Shown one piece after another: positions 49,250-63,600 of a stretch of DNA of 64,000 nt. The notes below the pieces were generated by a model that worked only from the letters and a program-made list of their open reading frames with translations, was not told the DNA's origin and made no database searches. The translations under genes were made by a program, and so were the position numbers. Location of the stretch: the NCBI GenBank assembly GCA_964036295.1, contig OZ038462.1, positions 22,656,863 to 22,720,862 on the forward strand. The letters are read 5' to 3'. This stretch comes from Plumapathes pennacea (Eukaryota > Cnidaria > Anthozoa > Antipatharia > Myriopathidae). How positions within the stretch are numbered: position 1 is the first letter of the stretch; each line of letters opens with the position of its first letter.

Positions 49250-52200
49250 ATGACTTCCAAAGCCCCCAAAAAGAAAGAGTCCAGGGAGAGAGTCGCTTCG
49301 GCAGCCAGAACTGTAGCTGAGTAAGTATTAATAACATTTTGACAGGTTTTCACCCTCTTAAGCCGGTCTTTGCGGGTCAGACTTTCAATCGTCTTTTTAT
49401 GGATATATCAAATTATATATTCGCTTTTTACTGGAGATATTGTACCTCAGGCAGCGGTGGATTGATGGGGGATATTAACACACAAGGATAATATGTCTAT
49501 CTTGTTTCAACCGCACTGGATTAATACATGATGCCGAATGACATTGACCAAGTTAATATTTATAGTGTGGAGTCAAGTACGTCTTCACATGCAGGACCTG
49601 GCAAAAGTTTTTAGGCCACATTTGGGCTTGTACACGACCAATACATTCCAGCTACAATGTAAATATCTGCCTCTAAATTATACGAACTGAGAGAGCCGCT
49701 TCAAATTTGGATACGATCGAAAATGGCGAAAAAGGTTTCAGGTCCAGCTGCAGTACGGCATGCAGGTTCTCTTGAGTCTGGGCATCGTGCGGTGTTGACT
49801 GATACTGCGAGAGATTGACAGAAGTGTGACGTCTCTGTCACTAATTACAGGTTGTGAATACCCAAGAGGTATCGAATACCACAGGAATCCGGTTTTGATG
49901 TAGTGCAGATTTGGTTTCCATGAGAACAATGAACGGTTCGCTTCCTCCGTGAAGCGAACGCCCGAAAAACCAGCACAAAACAAGCCAATATTTTGTATAT
50001 CAAGCTCGTTTCTTTGATCGCCATGAGTTCTAAAACTGAACGAGGCCTTGGTTGGAAGGAACTGAGATTGGCAACAACGACGTCTGCAAAGATGAGGTGA
50101 CGGCCATTCGACCTTTGTATATTTGTTATCGTCAGTAATGCGGCAATCAGCTGTGAATTGTGGGGTCTTTGTAGCAAAGTACAGTTGTCCTTACTGGCTC
50201 AGTCGGTTTTAAAGTTGTCCATCTGACTTGTGAGTAAATTAATAATTACGTTTTCGCGCCCAGGTTGTTAAATTTAAGCTGCTTATTTAACTAACATAAA
50301 TTGCTCGTACCACTGGTTTATGACGAGCTTGTTTATTTTTCACTAAGCGATATTTACTACTGTAGACGTTTTATTTAGCCGATGTTTAATACTAGCTTGG
50401 CGAAATCAGTTGTGGTTAGCTGGTCGATGTACTAAATGATCAGAATCAGCTAGAGGGACAGCAGGGGGCCTTGCTCCACCATACTAAACATGTTGTACCA
50501 AAACTCTCTCTTTTTTTATCAACCAAGCGTACCTCAATTTACTTCAAATTTTTAACCTGAACTCAGATGTAATGTAATATATTTGGAGAGCAATGATCCA
50601 GAAATTGCCCAGTGTTTATTACACTCTTTTGTTCTTCATTGTTCACATGTGTGCATAACTTGTATATTTGTTTGTACTTTATTTATTCTTATGTAAATAA
50701 ATTTACATGGACCACCCAGGAAGATATTAGCACATCACAATCATCTGAAAGTCAGGTCATTCATTTGTTTGTTTTGTCAGTGATCCCATCATATAATTTA
50801 TGGATTTATTTTTCTGCACACTAATTAACAAGGTTTAGTCGACCCCTCAAAGAAGTTTGAATTTTCCAAAAGCAGCATCATGAGATGTTAATCAAATTTA
50901 AACTCATACAGCATGTATGACCGGCCGCTTACATATTATAAGGTTGTACAGTTATATTCAACAAGAGGTGGGGGGTGACCAGAACTTAACTGAAGCTTGA
51001 TTAGGGTTTTTTTTTGCATTGCTGATGCCCTGACACCTTGACCCTGTTCAAGACACAAAATTGTAAATTTCACTGCCCTGTTTAAGAAAAGGTGCTTTAA
51101 TTTGTGACCCTGTTAAGACTGGACTCAAAAATGTTCAGTTTAAGAAGTATGTCAGTCAGTATGGTCATGACACTGAATTTATTATATGCATTCATCAAAC
51201 CGGGTGCTGAATTTCTCCCATATTTTGGGAAGCAATAGGTACCTTATTCAAGACTCAAGGTCTTAATGGTAGCAACATCACAAGGAATAGGAAAAGACAA
51301 CCCTGTTCAAGATGTGACAGAGAACCCTGAAAACCATACCTATTCAGCAGATGTCCCTAAGTATATAGGAAATATGGGGGGAGGAGGGGGGGGGGGGGGG
51401 GGGGAATACCCTCCCTGGGTGTGCTGCGTGGTCCTCAAAACCCTTGATATCCTGTTTCAGTTCAAAAGTTGTGATTTTCCACATCTCTTCTACCTTTGGG
51501 ACAGCTTCACTTACTTACATAAGAATACCCCCTCCCACATCCCTGGACAAATTTTACCAACCATACCTTGAAGAAATATTAGCCAACAGTGAGAAGTCTA
51601 TTTGGATAATAGTGATAATAGTAATAGCTGATTTTGCTTTATACTGGTGTATGGATGTTTAATTTAATTAGTATTAAAATAAAAAGCTATTACAAACCAG
51701 GTCAGTCTCAAAAGGTATGAAAAATAATTTACCACACTGAGTGTTTACAACATATGTGTTATTATTTATATTTAACCCTTACTCTTGAAAGTGGTAATCT
51801 TCAATATTTTTCACCTGTCAAACACATAGAATGGCTTCTGAAAAACTTCTAACTACATCTTTGACATGTATTAATAGTCAGATTCTTCATAAATGCAGTT
51901 GGGAGATCTTGTGTTATGGTATAATAAAAATTCTTTCTACAGAGTGAGTTTTATGTTATATCTAGTTACATAATACTAAATAAAATACACATTAACATGT
52001 AACATTACCATGCATAAAACGTGCCTTAATCACAAGGAAATGTACCCATTAAGCTACATAGTTTGCACCATTTAATTACTGTTTTAAAAACCAGGAAAGT
52101 TGTAGAAGAATGTGCAGTTATACTTGGACTTTGTCTGTCTGACAATAGGCAGCTTGAACCTTGTTATAGCTCTTCTTCAAGATGTGACAAACCTTTTGTT

Positions 52201-54196
52201 GATTTAATGTGTCAGATCTTTTGTTCCATTGTCACAGTGTGCTTAAGATATTGATGCTGTGTTCCAAACTAAACAACTCTTAATTAATCTAATTCATATG
52301 CTTCATTAGTTATTTGCTGAAAGTAAAATGTAAAAGGCAGCTTACACTTGACTTGCTTGAATTTTGAATGTCTTTCTTGAAAAAACATTGTTTAGCAGTA
52401 TTGTGTGTTCGTTCTGTATTATACAGTCTAACAATCTGTGTATGCCAATATTGCAAGTCTGCCTCATGACACATTTGTCAATGGTTCCCAAACTGTCAAC
52501 ACGTCATTATCTGCTTGCTAATCAGTGCTAATAGGAGACATGTTTTAGTTGCCTAGTTACGGATTTCGAAGTGAATTCAGCCATAGTTCAGTTGAGTCTT
52601 TTCAAAATGTTGGCTTAAAATATCAGTGTGGGTTGATTAATTGCAAAAGGATGAGTAGTCTCCAAATTCCAGGGTCTGTTTCCAAGTCAAGGAGGCATTC
52701 AAGAGTTCCAGCAACAGCTGGACTGCTCTCTGCAGAGTAAGCTGTTGTTGTGTTTTGATATGGAAAGATCGAGTGCAACTTGATTGATTGAGTCATACTG
52801 TCTCATTTTGCAAGTAACCAACAGTTTCTGAGTTACTGTAAAAAGATAACTTTTGAGTTACAGTCTGTATAACTTTATATCCTTTAATGGCTGCTCAAGA
52901 TGGCTAATGGACTCATCTAGAAAACTTCTGGCTCCTGAGCTGTCAAATGAAAACTGTAAAGATTTGACAATTACACTCAAACATAAGCTTCTTACAGCCA
53001 TGTTCAGAGATTGCTGAGCAGGGATAATATATTTATTTGTTTGTATTGTGAAGTTAGTTTGGACAGAAAACCATTGCAGTGCAGCGAGGCTTAACTTGTA
53101 GCATTTAAGATAATTATGTAAATTGGATCATTCTACACCTGTGCTTCAGGAAGTATTCAATAATGCTGTAAATGTAGTGAGAGCTTCATGGCCAGTGAAT
53201 TAGTTTGTGACAGACTTCTGAATAGAAGTTAGGGACTCAGTATGCAGTAGTGGTTGAATAATATCTATCAAGTGAAGTTACAATATTTGTGAAGCACTTC
53301 TATTAATTTTGACAGCATTGAATGTTGTTGTTTTGCAGACAGTCGATTGCACCGAGTGTTGTTGGATCACAAAATGACAAAGACGAGAAGAACAAGAAGA
53401 ACAAATTGCCGATCGTCATTTGGCCTGAGTGGAGTGAACAGGATATAAACCAGGAAAAATGGGTATGGCCTACAAAGACATGTGCTTGATTATGAAGTTG
53501 AAAGTCTGATCATGTTGGTTGTATCTGATCTGTTGTGGATCCCAGATCAGTTTCCACTGGTTTGTGGAAACATGCCAGATTCTTGGAATTTCTTCCCTGC
53601 AGCCTCTGGAAATGGCATTTTTTGGTTCAAAACAAATCCATTTTTATTCATTATTGGGCCAGTATTGATTTAGGTATCTAAAAATAGCTTACCCTTCAAT
53701 TGTGAAACCCATGCAAAAGAATTGATGGTGTTGTTTTAGTTTTCTTACCACATTTCTTTGTACGCCGGGGATCCTTGATTTGTCATTTTTGGGGTAGGGC
53801 ACACGAAAATAGAAAACAATAAAGCTTTTTGTGTGAGGAGGCCACATAACCCAAATTCACCACATGACAGTAAAATTCATCATATCAGTCTTTTTAAATG
53901 CTGTAAATGCTGCAGTAGTCTGTAGTGTTAAAACATCTAGTTTGATGACACTTCAAAACCCAAGTGTGAATTAAATTGAGATTTTTAGCCCTATCTTGTT
54001 GGTTGATGTTCAAATGAGAATCATTAAATTTTATTTCAAGTCCAGGAATATTAGTTAAATTCTGCATGTAATATTTTGTTTTTGGTTTTCAATAACAGGA
54101 AACAGCACACAAAGCAAAGGAGAAAGAAAAAGGAAAAAGTCCTAACCCGGTGGGACTTTATTTTATTCTGCTTATTATTATTATAATTATTATTAC

Positions 54197-54250
<54 letters not shown>

Positions 54251-57200
54251 AATTTTATCTTTTTTTGCAAAAAGAAGCAAACAGGATCAAATAGAATCAG
54301 ATTGACAGTTAATAAATAAATGATATTCAAAAAAATGAAAAAATGAACAGAATGAATGTTATTACAATCTACAGATTTTATGTGATCTATTAGATCACAT
54401 AAAATCTGTAGATACTGACCAGATTTATATACAGTAAAAAGTTAGTTTTATAATTAGGTGTAAGATATATTTTAACTAGGTAATTTCCTGGTGGGTCACC
54501 CATCCAAATTCTAACCCCAACTGACTGGGCTTAACTTTGATGAATTTGCCGACAAAATGCTTATGAACAAAATAGCCGTAAACAAATAAGCCACTAAACA
54601 CAAAAGAAACCCCCACTATTTCAATCATTGCTACATACTCAGATGTTATGTTACTTTAAAAATAGACAGAAATACTGTTAGATAGAATTAGGTTAGATAG
54701 ATGCAGAATGATAGGTACACAATAATGTGTGCGGAAAGAATAGAATTCCTTGGGCTGTAGCCTGGAACAGGCTCTCAGATTTGTACTGAAAAACAAGGGG
54801 CAGAAAAAAGGCGTGCAGAGAAACGGCACAAAGGACTGGGGCTAGAACAAGAGAGTGCGAGGCACCTATATCCTGTTTTAATAATAGTAATAACTATATA
54901 ATGCCTGTTGTTGTTTTTGTCCTCATGGATTACATTGTCTTATGCAGCATCCTTATGAAGATCCTGAAGGTCGTATTGATTTACCAGCTGCTGTAAAGTC
55001 CAGGGTGGACCACTGGAAGAGACCTGTGGAGTTCATCACCGAGAAGGTGACATTCTCTTGATACGGTGCTAGACCCTGTGAGAGCTACAGTTTGTTTGGA
55101 CAAATTTTTAAATTGCTCCTTAAAGTAACTGATTTCGTAAGTGCCGCATAAAAGAGACTGCAGTTTGTCGGCCAAGATGTCGAGAGAAAGAATTTGGGCC
55201 CCAGAACAAAAGAATTTAGAATTCAGATCTATTCTCATGTAAAAAAATCTGTAGACCCCTTTCACCTTAGGAAGATCAGCTTGTTTCCAAGCCGACATTC
55301 CCGTAAAGTGAAAGGGGTCTATAGTGTCGGCCATCTGTGTCAGTGAACTGAAACATATAGACCTATTGACTGCATTAACATATGTAGTATTGATGTATTA
55401 GACATCACATCTACAGTTTTGTGCAGTGCCGGCACTGTCTTAAAAATATGGTGACTGCGTGCATGGCCAAAAAACATATTTCCGCGGTGTCAACATGCTT
55501 CTTCTATTTCAGACTCCGGTGATTGTTGAACAGAAAAGCCTCACTGAGGAAGTTGACCTGTTGTCTTGCAATGACCACCTGACACACAGCGAGGTAAGGA
55601 AGTACAAAGCTTGCCATTCTGTCAGTGTTCTATTGATCAACTTTCATGTCAGCAAATTATACTGGTTTCACAAGCGACGCAAGCACAGATATGCGTCATT
55701 GAAAACGGGTGACTCAAACACAATAGGTGAAAACGGACGATGCATGTACAACAGATATGAGTCAGTGAAAACGGGTGATGCAAGCGTAAGCGCCAGCATC
55801 AGAGATATGCGTCAAGTGAAAACGGACGACGCATGTACAACAGATATGCGTCAGTGAAAACGAACGATGCAAGCATAAACGCAAGCATCAAAGATATGCG
55901 CAAGTATGGCAGATATTCTTCATTGAAAGCGGCCAACGCAAGCGCAAGCGACATGTGTCATTGAAAACGAGCGACGCAAGAACTCGAAGATGGAGATATT
56001 TTGAGGTTTTCACGGTGAAATAAGGCAGGGCTCTTGTGCTTTCATTGGTCGTGGAAACCAGGCTTTTGACATTGCACACTTTGCTGAGCAATTTATTTCA
56101 TCGGAAAGTTTCATGTTCTACACTTTAGAAGTCAGCAAAGTTTAGATTGGTTGAGTCAGGAAACATGCAGAATACCATAGAAACCTCAGGTTTTGATCGC
56201 TTTATTTCTGTGGGCCTGTTCCATTGTCGACATTATTGTCGGATTGTTTCCTGCAGACTTTAAGATGTATAATCTCCCAAGTCATGTGCCTGTGGAAGTT
56301 ACATTTCAAAGTCGAAGTTCCCGAAGTGAAAAGCAGCAAAGATGTGAAAGAAAGTAAAGGCGATAAGGACAAGGATAAGGACAAAGACAAGGACAAAGAC
56401 AAAGACAAAGATGGCCAGGTGGAGGACAACTACTGGAAACCCTGGGGACACATCTGGCCCAAAGAGAAGACCAAGGGCAGTGCGCTCCCAGTGTACAACC
56501 CTGGTGGAAAATACTGCGTCAAACTGCATTGGCTGGTGTGTACGAATGAAATGTTGTGTCGTGATATGTGATGTGATTATTTGCCGACACTGCGGAAATA
56601 CGTTTTTCGGCCGTTTCACTGTGCTTTTGAGTCAGCCGTTATTGGACAAAACTGTGTATTCAGGTGCAGATTTTGTAGTTAAATGTAACGCTCGTAAAAC
56701 CTCAAGACTTAGCCAAGAAAGTCAATACTAGGACTCGATACTCAGTAGTAAGTTAGTTCAAGGCATTTTCTATAACATAAGTTGTGCACAAGAGAAACGA
56801 GGCTTGCACACTTAGATAGCCATGGCGACGAACGCTGACCAACAGAAGTGACGTCAAGAACATATTTTCGCGATGTCTTATTTGCCATTCTGAAGGGTGA
56901 TCAACTTCCAATTTTCTCTTTTCAGTTTCTCACTAGAGATACTGCATGTATATCACACAGTATATTGAGAACTTGGCATTTGCTATCTGGTGAAAGCAGA
57001 TTGAACTATGAATTCTCACCACATCACTCATATTTTTCTTCTTGAATAGTTGGTAGAATTTGTATTCTGAGTTAGGGAGTGAAGCACGTGCAAATTTATA
57101 AGAACGACGGATTGCTTTGCTTATCCACAATATTTCGTGTTTTCTTTCAAATTCCCACAACCTCAATATACTGTAGCATGGTCGACAAGTATTTTATATC

Positions 57201-57538
57201 CTTGATTGAGATAAAGCAAACAGTAAGTTCAAAAATTATAGGAATTAGGTTTGATGTGCTATGTTCTAATGCTGCAGCATAACCAATCAGGTCGTGTGTA
57301 CAGATAATAACCAGTTAGATCACACCTAAGGATAGCAACCAATCAGATTGCGCACATATGCTGATCTGTGGATCAACTTTCCGTTGATGTTTTATCAGGG
57401 ATCTTGGCGGAAGGTGACAGTTGATGACTGGATGCCATTTGACGAGGAAGGGAAAATGTTGCTGCCAGCCTCACCCAATGAACACGAGTTATGGCCGATG
57501 TTGCTTTCTAAAGCTCTCATTAAAGTTTGTTCATTAGA
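49250..57538 (+). CDS. adgb: Androglobin, first seven exons (gene continues beyond window)
   Basis: Exons: 49250-49320, 53339-53462, 54099-54149, 54948-55046, 55513-55593, 56257-56535, 57399-57538. All junctions are GT-AG with matching phases, giving about 281 residues so far. Recognised by MTSKAPKKKE, IWPEWSEQDIN, YEDPEGRIDLP, HWKRP, TPVIVEQ, WKPWGHIW and, in the calpain-like domain, KYCVKLHWLGSWRKVTVDDW, PFDEEGKMLLP and ELWPMLLSKALIKV. Androglobin is a chimeric calpain-like protease and permuted globin linked to cilia and sperm in animals. The globin domain would be downstream, outside the window. Exon 6 carries an in-frame GACAAG-type repeat coding eight Lys-Asp pairs (about 56366-56408). 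Intron 1 is about 4 kb, and intron 7 holds the large satellite. Confidence 0.95.
51020..51404. repeat. Degenerate ACCCTGTTCAAGAC repeats ending in a 19-G run
   Basis: CCCTGTTCAAGAC, CCCTGTTTAAGA, CCCTGTTAAGAC, CTTATTCAAGAC and CCCTGTTCAAGAT recur irregularly over 51040-51312, then 51386-51404 is pure G. In intron 1 of androglobin. Confidence 0.55.
54176..54250. repeat. (TTA)n microsatellite in androglobin intron 3
   Basis: About 25 TTA units, the first few interrupted. Confidence 0.9.
54367..54413. repeat. 47-bp perfect palindrome
   Basis: Two exact 23-base inverted arms around a single central T. The left arm starts ATCTACAGATTTTATG and the right arm ends CATAAAATCTGTAGAT. In androglobin intron 3. 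Confidence 0.95.
55252..55321. repeat. Inverted repeat TAGACCCCTTTCAC
   Basis: TAGACCCCTTTCAC at 55252-55265 is exactly inverted at 55308-55321. In androglobin intron 4, possibly the ends of a tiny element. Confidence 0.8.
55670..55985. repeat. Degenerate minisatellite in androglobin intron 5
   Basis: Units of about 55-60 bp built on AGATATGCGTCA, TGAAAACGG and ACGCAAGCG-type motifs, about five copies with much divergence. Confidence 0.7.
56900..57080 (-). mobile_element. Relative of the TTAACCC MITE in androglobin intron 6
   Basis: Reverse-strand sequence shows ATTCAAGAAGAAAAATATGA, TAGTTCAATCTGCTTTCACC and CTCTAGTGAGAAACTG in the same order as the complete element at 44648-44845. Ends are degraded. 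Confidence 0.65.
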
Positions 57539-57642
57539 GTAAGTAAAGGGCAGCTATGGACACAAAGAGTGTGACACGTACACAGAAAAGCGAAACAATG
57601 AGGTTTATTTTTGGTACCATCAACATCAAAGTCAGTGCGATG

Positions 57643-60600
57643 TTATCATTATGACATCATTGCCATCATGTCATATTGTTCATGTCAACATCATGTCGTG
57701 ACCATCATTTTATTATCTTCAACTTCACCATGTTGTCATGTCATCACCATCATGTTATCATCTTCCTCACCATCATGTTGTTATGTCATCACCATCATGC
57801 TATTATCTTCACCATCATCATGTTGTTGTGTCATGACCATCATGTCATGACCATCATGTTATCATCTTCGTCATGATCATGTCGTCATCACCATCATGTT
57901 ATTATCTTCGTCATTGTAATGTTGCCATGTCATGACCATCATGTTATTATCTTCCTCATCGTAATGTCGTCATGTCATGACCATTATGTTATTATCTTTC
58001 TCATCGTAATGTCGTCATGTCATGACCATTATGTTATCTTCCTCATCGTAATGTGGTCATGTCATGACCATTATGTTATTATCTTCGTCATCATCATGTT
58101 GTCATATCATCATGTTATTATCTTTGTCATGGTCATGCCGTTATGTCATGACCATCATGTCATCATCTTCGACATCATCATGTCGTTATGTCACCAACAT
58201 GTTATCATCTTCGTCATCAAAATGTTGTTGTCATCACCATTGTTATCATCTTCGTCATTATCATGTCGATATGTCATCATCATGTTATTATCTTCGTCAT
58301 GATCATGTCGTTATTTTATCATCATGTTATTATCTTTGTCATGATCATGTCGATATGTCATCATCATGTTATTATCTTCGTCATGATCATGTCATTATGT
58401 TATCACCATGTTATTATCTTCGTCATGATCATGTCGTTATGTTATCACCATCATGTTATTATCTTCGTCATGATCATGTCGTTATGTTATCACCATCATG
58501 TTATTATCTTCGTCATGATCATGTCGTTATGTTATCATGATCATGTTATTATCTTCGTCATGATCATGTCGTTATGTTATCACCATCATGTTATCTTCGT
58601 CATGATCATGTCGTTATGTTATCATGATCATGTTATTATCTTCGTCATGATCATGTCGTTATGTTATCATCATCATGCTATTATCTTTGTCATCATCATG
58701 TCGTTTTGTTATCATCATGTTATTATGTTTGTCATGATCATGTTATGTTATCACCATCATGTTATTATCTTTGTCATCATCATGTTGTCACATCATCATC
58801 ATGTTATTATCTTTGTCATGATCATGTCGTTATGTTATCATCATCACGTTATTATCTTCGTCATGATCATGTTATGTTATCATCATGTTATTATCTTTGT
58901 CATGATCATGTCGTTATGTTATCATCATCATATTATTATCTTCGTCATGATCATGTCGTTATGTTATCATCATGTTATTATCTTCCTCATGATCATGTTA
59001 TGTTATCATGATCATGTTATTATCTTCGTCATGATTATGTCATTATGTTATCATCATCATGTTATTATCTTCATCATGATCATGTTATTATCTTTGTCAT
59101 GATCATGTTATGTTATCATCATCATGTTATTATCTTCGTCATGATCATGTTGTTATGTTATCATCATCATGTTATTATCTTCGTCATGATCATGTTATGT
59201 TATCATCATGTTATTATCTTTGTCATGATCATAATGTCGTTATCTTATCATCATCATGTTATTATCTTCGTCATGATCATGTTATGTTATCATCATGTTA
59301 TTATCTTTGTCATGATCATGTCGTTATCTTATCATGATCATGTTATTATCTTCGTCATGATCATGTTATGTTATCATCATGTTATTATCTTTGTCATGAT
59401 CATAATGTCGTTATCTTATCATGATCATGTTATTATCTTCGTCATGATCATGTTATGTTATCATGATGTTATTATCTTCGTCATGATCATGTCGTTATCT
59501 TATCATCATCATGTTATTATCTTCGTCATGATCATGTTACGTTATCATCATGTTATTATCTTTGTCATGATCATGTCGTTATGTTATCATCATCATGTTA
59601 TTATCTTTGTTATGATGATGTCGTTTTGTTATCATCATGAAGTTATTATTTTCGTCATGATCATGTTATGTTATCATCATCATGAAGTTATTATCTTCGT
59701 CATGATCATGTTGTTATGTTATCATCATGTTATTATCTTTGTCATGATCATGTTGTTATGTTATCATCATCATGCTATTATCTTTGTCATGATCATGTCG
59801 TTATGTTATCACCATCATGTTATTATCTTCGTCATGATCATGTCGTTATGTTATCATCATCATGTTATTATCTTCGTCATGATCATGTCGTTTTGTTATC
59901 ATCATGAAGTTATTATCTTCGTCATGATCATGTTATGTTATCATCATGTTATTATCTTCGCCATGATCATGTTGTTATGTTATCATCATCATGTTATTAT
60001 CTTCGTCATGATCATGTTGTTATGTTATCATCATCATGTTATTATCTTCGCCATGATCATGTGGTTATGTTATCATCATCATGTTATTATCTTCGTCATG
60101 ATCATGTCGTTATGTTATCATCATGTTATTATCTTTGTCATGATCATGTTGTTATGTTATCACCATCATGTTATTATCTTCGTCATGATCATGTGGTTTT
60201 GTCATCATCATCATGTTATTATCTTCGTCATGATCATGTCGTTATGTTATCATCATCATGTTATTATCTTTGTCATGATCATGTTGTTATGTTATCATGA
60301 TCATGTTATTATCTTCGTCATGATCATGTGGTTTTGTTATCATGATCATGTTATTATCTTCGTCATGATCATGTCGTTATGTTATCATCATCATGTTATT
60401 ATCTTCGTCATGATCATGTTGCTATGTTATCATCATCATGTTATTATCTTCGTCATGATCATGTTCTTATGTTATCATCATCATGTTATTATCTTCGTCA
60501 TGATCATGTTGTTATGTTATCATCATCATGTTATTATCTTTGTCATGATCATGTTATGTTATCATCATCATGTTATTATCTTCGTCATGATCATGTTATG

Positions 60601-63600
60601 TTATCATCATCATGTTATTATCTTCGTCATGATCATGTCTTTATGTTATCACCATCATGTTATTATCTTCGTCATGATCATGTTGTTATGTTATCATCAT
60701 GTTATTATCTTTGTCATGATCATGTTGTTATGTTATCATCATCATGTTATTATCTTTGTCATGATCATGTTATGTTATCACCATCATGTTATTATCTTCG
60801 TCATGATCATGTGGTTTTGTCATCATCATGTTATTATCTTCGTCATGATCATGTCGTTATGTTATCATCATCATGTTATTATCTTCGTCATGATCATGTT
60901 GTTATGTTATCATCATGTTATTATCTTCGTCATGATCATGTTGTTATGTTATCATCATCATGTTATTATCTTTGTCATGATCATGTTGTTATGTTATCAT
61001 CATCATGTTATTATCTTTGTCATGATCATGTTATGTCATGATCATCATGTTATTATCTTTGTCATGATCATGTTGTTATGTTATCATCATCATGTTATTA
61101 TCTTTGTCATGATCATGTTATGTTATCACCATCATGTTATTATCTTCGTCATGATCATGTTATGCTATCATCATGTTATTATCTTTGTCATGATCATGTC
61201 GTTATGTTATCACCATCATGTTATTATCTTCGTCATGATCATGTTGTTATGTTATCATCATGTTATTATCTTTGTCATGATCATGTTGTTATGTTATCAT
61301 CATCATGTTATTATCTTTGTCATGATCATGTTATGTTATCACCATCATGTTATTATCTTCGTCATGATCATGTGGTTTTGTCATCATCATCATGTTATTA
61401 TCTTCGTCATGATCATGTCGTTATGTTATCATCATCATGTTATTATCTTCGTCATGATCGTGTCGTTTTGTTATCATCATGAAGTTATTATCTTTGTCAT
61501 GATCATGTTATGTTATCATCATGTTATTATCTTCGCCATGATCATGTTGTTATGTTATCACCATCATGTTATCATCTTCGTCATGATCATGTTGTTTTGT
61601 TATCATCATCATGTTATTATCTTCGCCATGATCATGTGGTTATGTTATCATCATCATGTTATTATCTTCGTCATGATCATGTCGTTATGTTATCATCATG
61701 TTATTATCTTTGTCATGATCATGTTGTTATGTTATCACCATCATGTTATTATCTTCGTCATGATCATGTGGTTTTGTCATCATCATCATGTTATTATCTT
61801 CGTCATGATCATGTCGTTATGTTATCATCATCATGTTATTATCTTTGTCATGATCATGTTGTTATGTTATCATGATCATGTTATTATCTTCGTCATGATC
61901 ATGTTGTTTTGTTATCATGATCATGTTATTATCTTCGTCATGATCATGTCGTTATGTTATCATCATGTTATTATCTTCATCATGATCATGTTGCTATGTT
62001 ATCATCATCATGTTATTATTTTCGTCATGATCATGTCGTTATGTTATCATCATCATGTTATCTTCGTCATGATCATGTTGTTATGTTATCATCATCATGT
62101 TATTATCTTTGTCATGATCATCTCGTTATGTTATCACCATCATGTTATTATCTTCGTCATGATCATGTTATGTTATCATCATGCTATTATCTTCGTCATG
62201 ATCATGTCGTTATGTTATCATCATCATGTTATTATCTTTGTCATGATCATGTTGTTATGTTATCAGCATCATGTTATTATCTTCGTCATGATCATGTTGT
62301 TATGTCATCATCATCATGTTATTATCTTCGTCATGATCATGTCATTATGTTATCATCATCATGTTATTATCTTCATCATGATCATGTTATTATCTTTGTC
62401 ATGATCATGTTATGTTATCATCAACATGTTATTATCTTCGTCATGATCATGTTGTTATGTTATCATCATCATGTTATTATCTTCGTCATAATCATGTTAT
62501 GTTATCATCATGTTATTATCTTTGTCATGATCATAATGTCGTTATCTTTTCATCATCATGTTATTATCTTCGTCATGATCATGTTATGTTATCATCATGT
62601 TATTATCTTTGTCATGATCATGTCGTTATCTTATCATGATCATGTTATTATCTTCGTCATGATCATGTTATGTTATCATGATGTTATTATCTTCGTCATG
62701 ATCATGTCGTTATCTTATCATCATCATGTTATTATCTTCGTCATGATCATGTTACGTTATCATCATGTTATTATCTTTGTCATGATCATGTCGTTATGTT
62801 ATCATCATCATGTTATTATCTTTGTTATGATGATGTCGTTTTGTTATCATCATGAAGTTATTATTTTCGTCATGATCATGTTATGTTATCATCATCATGA
62901 AGTTATTATCTTCGTCATGATCATGTTGTTATGTTATCATCATGTTATTATCTTTGTCATGATCATGTCGTTATGTTATCATCATCATGCTATTATCTTT
63001 GTCATGATCATGTCGTTATGTTATCACCATCATGTTATTATCTTCGTCATGATCATGTCGTTATGTTATCATCATCATGTTATTATCTTCGTCATGATCA
63101 TGTCGTTTTGTTATCATCATGAAGTTATTATCTTCGTTATGATCATGTTATGTTATCATCATGTTATTATCTTCGCCATGATCATGTTGTTATGTTATCA
63201 TCATCATGTTATTATCTTCGTCATGATCATGTTGTTTTGTTATCATCATCATGTTATTATCTTCGCCATGATCATGTGGTTATGTTATCATCATCATGTT
63301 ATTATCTTCGTCATGATCATGTTGTTATGTTATCATCATGTTATTATCTTTGTCATGATCATGTTGTTATGTTATCACCATCATGGTATTATCTTCGTCA
63401 TGATCATGTGGTTTTGTCATCATCATCATGTTATTATCTTCGTCATGATCATGTCGTTATGTTATCATCATCATGTTATTATCTTCGTCATGATCATGTT
63501 GCTATGTTATCATCATCATGTTATTATCTTCGTCATGATCATGTTGTTATGTTATCATCATCATGTTATTATCTTCGTCATGATCATGTTATGTTATCAT

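Noticed and set aside
49738..50177. Minus-strand ORFs in androglobin intron 1
   Set aside because: No domain, no splice support and ordinary intron composition.
59045..62404. Open frame of 1,119 codons (VIIFVMIM-type repeats) and related frames at 57.6-63.7 kb
   Set aside because: Pure translation of a tandem satellite in an intron. Two frames are open at once, there is no start context, no domain, and unit lengths divisible by three explain it.
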